Positions 1-6,926 of a DNA stretch of 64,000 nucleotides are shown piece by piece. The stretch is taken from the NCBI GenBank assembly GCA_964250265.1, contig CAXUFG010000001.1:1-64000 (forward strand). The letters run 5' to 3'. Origin of the DNA: GCA-003244245 sp964250265 (GTDB taxonomy: Bacteria > Actinomycetota > Actinomycetes > Mycobacteriales > Pseudonocardiaceae). The translations under genes were made by a program, and so were the position numbers. Numbering within the stretch: position 1 is the first letter of the stretch; every line of letters starts with the position of its first letter. The notes beneath the pieces are model-generated. The model searched no databases, was not told where the DNA came from, and worked only from the letters and a program-made list of their open reading frames with translations.

Positions 1-23
1 CCCCGCGCCCCCCGCCGCCTGCC

Positions 24-71
24 GCGGGCGCACGGGGTTAACCGGTGGGTTCATAACCCCGTTGAGCCCGC
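24..71. promoter_or_regulatory. Two-tier inverted repeat upstream of guaB1
   Basis: A perfect 9-bp inverted repeat (ACGGGGTTA at 32-40, TAACCCCGT at 54-62) is nested inside an outer GCGGGC/GCCCGC pair (24-29 and 66-71). The 13-nt loop contains ACCGGT. It ends about 33 bases before the likely guaB1 start. It could be a terminator of an upstream gene lying outside the window, an operator, or a structured leader. There is no T-run, so a classical intrinsic terminator is not clear. Confidence 0.5.
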
Positions 72-104
72 TGAATGCGGGTTCGGCTGGGTACCGTTGG
101 TGAT

Positions 105-1544
105 GTGCGTTTTGTGGACGGGCGCGGGGCAGGTTACGAGCTCACTTATGACGAGGTGTTCTTGGTGCCGTCGTGCTCGGATGTGGAGTCCCGGTTCGAT
201 GCGGATCTGTCCACGGTGGACGGTTCAGGGACCACCATTCCTCTCGTGGTCGCCAACATGACCGCGGTAGCGGGGCGCCGGATGGCCGAGACGGTGGCGC
301 GGCGCGGCGGGTTGGTGGTGCTGCCCCAGGACGTGGATCCGGCGGTAGTTGCCGAGACGGTGTCATGGGTGAAGGCGCGGCACCTGCTAATGGACACCGC
401 CCTCACGCTGAACCCGCAGGACGCCGTCGCGGACGCCATCAACCTGTTGCCCAAGCGGGCGCACCGGGCTGTGGTGGTGCTCGATGGCATCGGCCATCCG
501 GTCGGCCTGGTCACCGAGACCGAGCTTACCGGGGTGGATCGGTTCACCCGCCTGGCCGACGTAGCGCAAACCGACCTGGTCGTGGTGTCGGCCGGCACCG
601 AACCGCGCAAGATCTTCGACCAACTGCACCACCGCCGCCTGGAGCTGGCGCTCGCAGTCGACGCCCAAGACCGGCTGGTAGGAGTGCTGACCCGCACTGG
701 AGCATTGCGGGCCGAGCTCTACGCCCCCGCGTTGGACACGGTCGGCCGGCTTCGGGTGGCAGCGGCGATCGGGGTGAACGGCGACGTCACCGCGAAGACT
801 GACGCGCTGCTGGCCGCGGGTGTCGACGTACTGGTCGTCGACACCGCGCACGGTCATCAGCGCAAGATGCTCGACGCGCTGCGCGCGGTCCGGTCGCGTG
901 GGCCGGACGTGCCGGTGGTAGCCGGGAACGTCGTGACCGCTGAGGGCACTCGCGACCTGCTCGAAGCCGGTGCCGACATCGTCAAGGTCGGGGTGGGACC
1001 GGGCGCGATGTGCACCACCCGGATGATGACCGGCGCCGGCCGGCCGCAGTTCTCCGCCGTGGCCGAATGCGCCGCCGCGGCCCAGGCCTGCGGTGGCCAC
1101 GTCTGGGCCGACGGCGGCGTGCGCCATCCACGCGACGTCGCGCTCGCGCTGGCTGCAGGAGCCACGAATGTCATGATCGGCTCGTGGTTCGCGGGCACCT
1201 ACGAATCGCCCGGTGACCTGCAGCGGGACGAGACCGGCCGACCCTATAAGGAGTCCTACGGGATGGCCTCCAAGCGCGCCGTCGCCGCCCGCACCACCAG
1301 TGATGACACCTTCGACCGGGCCCGCAGAGCCCTGTTCGAGGAGGGCATCTCCAGAGCCCGGATGTACCTCGACCCACACCGGCCAGGAGTGGAGGACCTC
1401 ATCGACTACATCTGCGCCGGCGTACGCAGCGCCTGCACCTACGCCGGCGCCCGAACGTTGCCAGAGCTATCCGAGCGGGCCGTGATCGGGGTGCAGTCGG
1501 TGGCAGGGTTCGCCGAGGGACGGCCACTGCCTGGCGGCTGGTGA
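105..1544 (+). CDS. guaB1: GuaB1-type IMPDH/GMPR family protein (likely GMP reductase)
   Basis: A 479-aa TIM-barrel protein of the IMP dehydrogenase/GMP reductase family with an inserted pair of CBS domains at roughly residues 95-210. The catalytic loop reads GPGAMCTTR with the active-site cysteine near residue 303. The mycobacterial GuaB1 subfamily has been shown to be a GMP reductase (NADPH-dependent GMP to IMP, purine salvage) rather than an IMP dehydrogenase. GTG at 105 is chosen because the family begins VRF-DG-x-GYELTYDEV; an in-frame ATG at 75 would add ten residues of no family resemblance. As in M. tuberculosis (Rv1843c), it lies near two CNNM membrane proteins (Rv1842c/Rv1841c), but here two extra genes intervene. 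Confidence 0.88.
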   Translation: MRFVDGRGAGYELTYDEVFLVPSCSDVESRFDADLSTVDGSGTTIPLVVANMTAVAGRRMAETVARRGGLVVLPQDVDPAVVAETVSWVKARHLLMDTALTLNPQDAVADAINLLPKRAHRAVVVLDGIGHPVGLVTETELTGVDRFTRLADVAQTDLVVVSAGTEPRKIFDQLHHRRLELALAVDAQDRLVGVLTRTGALRAELYAPALDTVGRLRVAAAIGVNGDVTAKTDALLAAGVDVLVVDTAHGHQRKMLDALRAVRSRGPDVPVVAGNVVTAEGTRDLLEAGADIVKVGVGPGAMCTTRMMTGAGRPQFSAVAECAAAAQACGGHVWADGGVRHPRDVALALAAGATNVMIGSWFAGTYESPGDLQRDETGRPYKESYGMASKRAVAARTTSDDTFDRARRALFEEGISRARMYLDPHRPGVEDLIDYICAGVRSACTYAGARTLPELSERAVIGVQSVAGFAEGRPLPGGW

Positions 1545-1655
1545 GCGCCCGCTGCCGCGATCAGAACTGGATGCGATCCCCTTCACTGGCCGGACGGCGA
1601 GGTCTCAGGCCGATCCACTATGTTGACCCAAGTCCCGACGTTGTTGAGGAATTCT

Positions 1656-3404
1656 ATGGTCTGTCCGATCCCTGCGCGGCGCCTTGTCCGTGGTTTCGCT
1701 GTGCTGTGTGCCGTTCTCGCCGTTGGCTGCGGCACGACTTCAGCGCCGCCGACCGGCGGTGCTGCACAAACAGCTGGCAGCGCCGAATGGACGAAGCATG
1801 TCCGCGAGTTCGAGGATCGCTACTTCGCATTGAACCCGTCGTTCGCTGTCCAGCAGGGCCGGCATGAATACGATGGGCGCTTGCCTGATTGGACCGCGGC
1901 CGGCATCCGAGCTGAGGCACAGTGGTTGCATGGGCAGCGCACACAGGCTGAGATGTTCGACCAGAATACGCTGAGCGCCAGCCAACGCTTCGAGCGACAA
2001 TACCTGCTCTCGCGCATCGACACAGACCTATTTTGGTTGGAAGAGGCGGAGCAGCCGTTCACGAACCCGGAATTCTACCTTGGCACCCTCGACCCAAGCG
2101 TGTATCTCACCCGTCCTTACGCACCCGCCGAAGCACGGCTCAGAGCTTTCATCGGCTACGCGCGCGCCGTGCCCACTGCCGCTGCACAGATCCGGACGAA
2201 CCTGCGCACGCCGCTACCGAAGAGCTTCATCAAGTACGGCGTTGATGGTTTCGGAGGATTTCCGGACTTCTACCGTAAGGATGTGCCGAAGGTCTTCGCC
2301 CAGGTGAAGGATCCGGCGCTGCAGGCCGAACTGACCAGCGCGATCGAACCGGCTGCGCGGGCGATGCAGGATCTCGCGGACTGGCTCTCCAGCGGCAATC
2401 CTCAAGCCACCGAGAACTTCGCGCTCGGTCCGGCCAAGTTCGCCGACATGCTGCGGATGACCGAGCGCGTCACCACACCGCTCGCCGAGTTGGAGCGCGT
2501 GGGCCGCGCCGACCTCGACCGCAACAGCACCGCCCTCAAGCAGGCCTGCGCGGTATACCTGCCGGGTGGGACGATCGAGGCCTGCGTCGCCAAGGTAAAC
2601 GCTGACAAGCCTAGTGGCGGTGCGGTGGAAGGCGCGCGTGCCCAACTCGGCGTGCTCCGCCAGTTCGTCGTCGATCACGACCTCGTCGGCATTCCGGGCA
2701 CCGAGCAGGCGCTGGTCGCGGAGGCGCCGCCCTACCAGCGCTCAAACTTCGCATACATCGACATTCCTGGCCCCTATGACAAGGGTATGCCTTCGGTTTA
2801 TTACATCGCGCCGCCGGATCCAACGTGGTCCAAGGCCGATCAGGACGCCTACGTGCCGGGCCAGTCGATTCTGCTCTTCACCTCAGCGCACGAGGTATGG
2901 CCAGGACATTTCGTACAGTTCTTGCACGCGAACCGCTCTCCGTCCGAGTTCGGTCAGCTGTTCGTCGGCTACGCCTACGCTGAAGGATGGGCGCATTACA
3001 GCGAGGAGATGATGTGGGAAGCGGGACTCGGTAACGGAGCACCGGAGGCGCATATCGGCCAGCTCAGCGAGGCGCTGCTGCGCAATGTGCGCTTTCTGTG
3101 TGCAATAGGTCTGCACACGCACGGCATGAGCATGGCCAGCTGCGAGACGATGTTCCGCGAACAGGCTTATCAGGATCCTGGGGGCGCCCGCCAGCAGGCA
3201 GCCCGCGGTACCTATGACCCGGGTTATCTCAATTACACGATGGGCAAGCTCATGATCCGCAAGCTGCGCGCTGACTGGACCGCGACCCACGGAGGGCGCA
3301 CCGCTTGGCGCGCGTTCCACGACCAATTCCTGTCCTACGGCGGACCACCGATTCCCTTGGTGCGCGAGCAAATGCTCGGAACAGCGCAAGGGGACTTGTT
3401 CTAG
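1656..3404 (+). CDS. DUF885 family secreted lipoprotein, putative metallopeptidase
   Basis: A 582-aa protein of the DUF885 family. ATG 1656 is preceded by GAGG six bases upstream and gives a lipoprotein signal: RR near the start, a hydrophobic stretch, then a lipobox LAVGC at about residue 25, so the protein is probably exported and lipid-anchored. The family's zinc-peptidase-like motif HEVWPGH lies at about residues 412-418, followed by EGWAHYSEEMM. The substrate is unknown. The gene is transcribed with guaB1 but has no counterpart in the syntenic mycobacterial block. Its codon choice looks less G+C-biased than its neighbours, so it may be a later insertion. Confidence 0.8.
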   Translation: MVCPIPARRLVRGFAVLCAVLAVGCGTTSAPPTGGAAQTAGSAEWTKHVREFEDRYFALNPSFAVQQGRHEYDGRLPDWTAAGIRAEAQWLHGQRTQAEMFDQNTLSASQRFERQYLLSRIDTDLFWLEEAEQPFTNPEFYLGTLDPSVYLTRPYAPAEARLRAFIGYARAVPTAAAQIRTNLRTPLPKSFIKYGVDGFGGFPDFYRKDVPKVFAQVKDPALQAELTSAIEPAARAMQDLADWLSSGNPQATENFALGPAKFADMLRMTERVTTPLAELERVGRADLDRNSTALKQACAVYLPGGTIEACVAKVNADKPSGGAVEGARAQLGVLRQFVVDHDLVGIPGTEQALVAEAPPYQRSNFAYIDIPGPYDKGMPSVYYIAPPDPTWSKADQDAYVPGQSILLFTSAHEVWPGHFVQFLHANRSPSEFGQLFVGYAYAEGWAHYSEEMMWEAGLGNGAPEAHIGQLSEALLRNVRFLCAIGLHTHGMSMASCETMFREQAYQDPGGARQQAARGTYDPGYLNYTMGKLMIRKLRADWTATHGGRTAWRAFHDQFLSYGGPPIPLVREQMLGTAQGDLF

Positions 3405-3447
3405 CTCGGGACAATCAGTTTTGGCTCCGAATGACGTGGCGGAATCG

Positions 3448-4320
3448 TCAGCGGACGCGTCCGCGGCGGAGTAGGTCCTGGAGTGCCGCGGCGGCCGGTT
3501 CGCAGTCTGCCGTCTCGCCGACCGGGTGCGATATGGCCCCCGGTACCACCGGCTGCAGGCCGTCGGCTCGGTAGCAGTTCACCCGTCGCCAACCACCGGT
3601 GTCCGGCACCATCAGCGCGGCCACCGGGCGCAGCCGCTCCGGGCGCAGCCGCACCGACCAGCCTTGGTCCATCAGCCGGCACAGCGCAACGGCGCCGCGC
3701 TCCCCCGGTCCGCGAACACCCCCGGGCAGGCCCAGCCCCGCCGAGGTCGGAACCAGCGCGAGGCTCGAATCGCTCGTCCGCAGCCAGGCGACCTCCTCGC
3801 GCAGGGCGCCCCCTCCATCGGGCCGCCAAGCGGCGAGCTGGTCGAGCAGTTGGGCGGGATCGTCGGCCCGCAGCAACGGCGCGCTCAGCAGACCAGCCCG
3901 ATCCAGCGCGTCAAGCTGTTCGGCCAACGGATTGAGCAAGCCCGCTGGGTCAAGAACGCCGCACGGCTTGTCGCCCAGTCCCAGCGCCTGCACCGTGAGC
4001 AGCGCAAGAAGGTCGGCCAGTACGTCGATCCCACCGGGCAGCACCACGACAGCGTCGGACAGCAGCTGCACCAGCTCCAGTCGCTCAACCGGTCCGTCCA
4101 CCGCGCGCCGGTCGACGGACCAGCTAACCGGTTCAGTGCCCCGAGGAAACACCTCCACGACGTCGGCTCCGTGCTCGAGAGTGTCGGGAGAGACCGGCAC
4201 GGGTATCCAGAGCACCATGCCCCAGCATCGCCGGTCCAGCTCCTTCCCCAACCGCCGTAGAGCCTCGTCGAGCGGCACCCCGCGACTCGGCCCAGGCCCC
4301 CCCACTACACCAATCCACAC
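3448..4320 (-). CDS. SLOG/LOG-like Rossmann domain fused to a degenerate Nudix-like domain
   Basis: A 290-aa protein. Residues 1-145 resemble the LOG/SLOG Rossmann fold (start MWIGVVGGPGPS; core VVVLPGGIDVLADLL at 91-105). The LOG signature PGGxGTxxE is altered to PGGIDVLAD, and the usual MHxRK motif aligns with VER (78-80). Residues 185-260 look like a Nudix fold with LPGGVRGPGE at 198-207, but the REUxEE part of the Nudix box is missing. Both active sites therefore look eroded; a nucleotide-binding or sensing role is inferred, not shown. GTG 4320 is chosen because it starts the first Rossmann strand and the sequence upstream is non-coding. TAACGT about 8 bases before it could be a -10 of a leaderless transcript. 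It is divergent from the CNNM gene. Confidence 0.62.
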   Translation of the reverse strand: MWIGVVGGPGPSRGVPLDEALRRLGKELDRRCWGMVLWIPVPVSPDTLEHGADVVEVFPRGTEPVSWSVDRRAVDGPVERLELVQLLSDAVVVLPGGIDVLADLLALLTVQALGLGDKPCGVLDPAGLLNPLAEQLDALDRAGLLSAPLLRADDPAQLLDQLAAWRPDGGGALREEVAWLRTSDSSLALVPTSAGLGLPGGVRGPGERGAVALCRLMDQGWSVRLRPERLRPVAALMVPDTGGWRRVNCYRADGLQPVVPGAISHPVGETADCEPAAAALQDLLRRGRVR

Positions 4321-4366
4321 GAACAGACACGTTAGTCCGAATGGCCGTCCTCTGGCACGACCGGAG

Positions 4367-4395
4367 TTCGACAACCCAGCATTCGACCGTAGAAT
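4367..4395 (+). promoter_or_regulatory. Candidate SigA-like promoter for the CNNM operon
   Basis: TTCGAC (4367-4372) and TAGAAT (4390-4395) are separated by 17 bases, an ideal spacing for a housekeeping actinobacterial promoter. A transcript would start near 4402 and carry a leader of about 118 nt with the hairpin at 4461-4496. Confidence 0.5.
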
Positions 4396-4460
4396 CGGCC
4401 GCACCTGGCCCCCGAGGGAGTGTGACGAACCCGGTGCCTGCATCAGCAACGCCTGGCTGT

Positions 4461-4496
4461 AGTAGGTGGCCGGGCCACTGGCCCGGCCACCCCTAC
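4461..4496 (+). promoter_or_regulatory. Long hairpin in the CNNM gene leader
   Basis: A perfect 12-bp inverted repeat (GTGGCCGGGCCA at 4466-4477 and TGGCCCGGCCAC at 4479-4490) has a one-base centre. It is extended by AGTAGG and CCTACT on the outside with a two-base bulge, giving a stem of about 17 bp. No gene ends here, so it is not an obvious terminator; it lies between the candidate promoter and the start of the CNNM gene. Confidence 0.6.
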
Positions 4497-4519
4497 TCAC
4501 CGCGTTCGTGGCCGATGTG

Positions 4520-5872
4520 ATGGATGTCCTGCGCAGCATCTGGGAGCTGTTCTGGGGCCCACTCGGGGGCCTATTCGGGTTGGCCGCGCTGACCGCTGGC
4601 ACCTTCGTCTTCGTCGCGGGCGAATTCTCCCTCACCACACTGGAACGCAGCACCGTCGATTCGCATGTCCAGCGAGTCGGTGACCGCCGGGCGCGCCAGG
4701 TGCAGCATGCCCGCAGCACATTGTCTTTCCAGCTTTCCGGAGCTCAGGTCGGCATCACGATTACCACCCTGCTCACCGGTTACGTCGCCCAACCTGCCAT
4801 CGCCGAGTTGATCCGGCCCGGTATAGCGGCCTTCGGGTTCCCCCTCAGCGCCGCGAGCGGGGTGTCCCTGGGGATCGGGTTGGCGCTAGCCACAGCGTTG
4901 TCGATGGTGTTCGGCGAGCTCGTCCCGCAGAATCTGGCCATCTCCCGACCACTACAGACCGCCCGGCAGGTCGCTGGAGTGCTCAATGCGTTCTCCGTCA
5001 TGTTCCGCTGGCTGATCTCCGCGCTGAACGGGGTAGCGAACTGGATTGTCCGCCGGCTGGGTATCGAACCGGCCGAGGACCTGCGCTCGGCACGCTCGCC
5101 GCAGGAGCTCGGTTCGCTGGTTCGCAGCAGCGCGCAGCACGGCACCCTGGACGAGGGAACCGCTACCCTGCTGGATCGCTCGCTGCGCTTCGGTGAACGC
5201 ACCGCTGAGGAGCTGATGACGGCCCGGATGCAGATGGAAGCACTGCGCGCGGACGAGCCGGTGCTCGCGCTGGTCGACGCCGCCCGGCGATCCGGATTCT
5301 CCCGCTTCCCGATCTATGGCAGCGACCTGGACGACGTGCGTGGCGTGGTGCACGTCAAGCAGGCCTTTGCGGTGCAAGCCGGCAACCGCGCCACCGTCCG
5401 GGTCGGCACGCTGGCCAGCCAGGTCCCCACCGTGCCGAGTTCGCTGGACGGAGATGCGCTGCTCGACGCGCTACGCGGCCAGGGCCTCCAGGTCGCGATC
5501 GTGGTCGACGAGTACGGCGGTACCGCGGGCATCGTCACCCTCGAAGATCTGGTGGAGGAGATCGTCGGTGACGTCCGCGACGAGCATGATCGGCTGGAAG
5601 TCTCCCAGGTTCAGCCACTGGATGAGCAGAGCTGGATCATCTCCGGTCTGTTGCGCGCAGATGAGGTCGCCGACGCTGTCGGATTCGTGATGCCCGCGGG
5701 CGGCTACGAGACGGTGGCCGGACTGGTACTGGAACGGCTAGGCCGCATTCCGGACGCCGGTGATGAGATCGAGCTCGACGGGTGGCGGTTGACCGTGACG
5801 CGGATGGACCGGCGCCGCATCGCCGATCTCCGGCTCACCCAGACTACCCTCGTCCCGCAGGTGACCCCGTGA
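4520..5872 (+). CDS. CNNM/HlyC-CorC family transporter, full-length
   Basis: A 450-aa membrane protein with an N-terminal CNNM (DUF21) domain (about residues 1-190, several membrane helices, motif FVAGEFSLT), a CBS pair (about 205-330) and a C-terminal CorC_HlyC domain (about 345-430). Members are linked to Mg2+/Co2+ efflux or membrane integrity. ATG 4520 overlaps the stop of a short leader reading frame as TGATG, and CNNM proteins usually start just before the first helix; an in-frame GTG at 4466 sits inside the hairpin and is unlikely. The stop overlaps the next gene's start (GTGA). It corresponds to M. tuberculosis Rv1842c. Confidence 0.85.
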   Translation: MDVLRSIWELFWGPLGGLFGLAALTAGTFVFVAGEFSLTTLERSTVDSHVQRVGDRRARQVQHARSTLSFQLSGAQVGITITTLLTGYVAQPAIAELIRPGIAAFGFPLSAASGVSLGIGLALATALSMVFGELVPQNLAISRPLQTARQVAGVLNAFSVMFRWLISALNGVANWIVRRLGIEPAEDLRSARSPQELGSLVRSSAQHGTLDEGTATLLDRSLRFGERTAEELMTARMQMEALRADEPVLALVDAARRSGFSRFPIYGSDLDDVRGVVHVKQAFAVQAGNRATVRVGTLASQVPTVPSSLDGDALLDALRGQGLQVAIVVDEYGGTAGIVTLEDLVEEIVGDVRDEHDRLEVSQVQPLDEQSWIISGLLRADEVADAVGFVMPAGGYETVAGLVLERLGRIPDAGDEIELDGWRLTVTRMDRRRIADLRLTQTTLVPQVTP

Positions 5873-6903
5873 GTGGCGCCGCGCTACTCGTCTCGCTGTT
5901 ACTGCTGGCCAGTAACGCATTCTTTGTCGGTGCCGAGTTCGCCCTGATCAGCGCCCGGCGCGACCGGCTGGAGGCGATGGCCACAAGCGGGGTGGCGCGG
6001 GCTCGCACCGTGATCCGGGCCGGGGAGAAATTGCCGCTGATGCTGGCCGCGGCACAGCTCGGTATCACGATCAGTTCGCTGGTGCTGGGTTCGCTGGGTG
6101 AGCCAGCCGTCGCCCACCTGCTGGAATGGCTGACCGGCCCACTCGGGATACCCGACGCGGTGCTGCACACCATTGCCTTCGTCGTCGCGCTGGGCATCGT
6201 CACGGTGGCGCACATCCTGCTCGGCGAGATGGTGCCTAAGAACATCGCCATCGCGGGTCCGGAGCGCACCGCCCTGTGGATGGTGCCGCCGCTGGTTGCC
6301 TTCATGCGCGTGACGCGACCCGTCATCGCGTTGTTCAGCCAGGCCGCGCGGCTGGTGTTGCATCTGTTCGGCGTAGCGCCCCGCGACGAGTTGGACAGCG
6401 CATACAGTCCCGACGAGTTGGCCAACCTGATCGCCGACTCCAGCCGCGAGGGACTGCTGGACAGCCAGGAACACCGCAGGCTGACGCAGACCTTGTCCAC
6501 AAGGGAGCGAACCGTCGCCGACGTGCTGGTCCCGATCACTGGACTGACCACGGTGCCCGCCGAACCCACTCTGGGCGACATCGAGCGCGCCGTGGCACAG
6601 ACCGGTTTCTCCCGCTTTCCGCTGCGAGCCGGCAGCCAGCTGGTGGGCTACCTCCATGTGAAGGACGTACTGCCGTTGCTCGGCAAACCGCCGGACACAC
6701 CGGTGCCCTCAAGCAGTGCGCGCCCGCTAGCCGAAGTGCCCGTTAGCGCCAGATTCGACGAGGCACTGGCCTTGCTGCGGCGCTCACGAAGCCACCTCGC
6801 CCGGGTCGTGGGCACGGATGGGAGCACTCAAGGGGTCGTCGCACTGGAGGACCTGGTCGAGGAATACGTGGGCACTGTGCGTGATGGGACTCACGTCTCG
6901 TGA
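5869..6903 (+). CDS. CNNM/CBS family membrane protein, short form
   Basis: A 344-aa protein with a CNNM domain (FFVGAEFALISARR near the start, about residues 1-190) and a CBS pair (about 205-335). Unlike its upstream neighbour it ends right after the second CBS and lacks the CorC_HlyC domain. GTG 5869 overlaps the upstream TGA by three bases (GTGA), implying translational coupling and perhaps a hetero-oligomer of long and short CNNM subunits. This long-short tandem matches Rv1842c-Rv1841c. Confidence 0.85.
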   Translation: MSGAALLVSLLLLASNAFFVGAEFALISARRDRLEAMATSGVARARTVIRAGEKLPLMLAAAQLGITISSLVLGSLGEPAVAHLLEWLTGPLGIPDAVLHTIAFVVALGIVTVAHILLGEMVPKNIAIAGPERTALWMVPPLVAFMRVTRPVIALFSQAARLVLHLFGVAPRDELDSAYSPDELANLIADSSREGLLDSQEHRRLTQTLSTRERTVADVLVPITGLTTVPAEPTLGDIERAVAQTGFSRFPLRAGSQLVGYLHVKDVLPLLGKPPDTPVPSSSARPLAEVPVSARFDEALALLRRSRSHLARVVGTDGSTQGVVALEDLVEEYVGTVRDGTHVS

Positions 6904-6926
6904 GCGGCGACCGGTACCAGAGCCAC

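Noticed and set aside
40..62. tRNA-like stretch with GGGTTCATAACCC
   Set aside because: It resembles a Met anticodon arm, but the loop is only three bases, and no acceptor, D or T arms can be built around it. It is better explained by the nested inverted repeat.
387..1379. Long open frame opposite guaB1
   Set aside because: A shadow of the high-GC3 guaB1 gene; no motif, no ribosome site, and the plus-strand protein is unmistakable.
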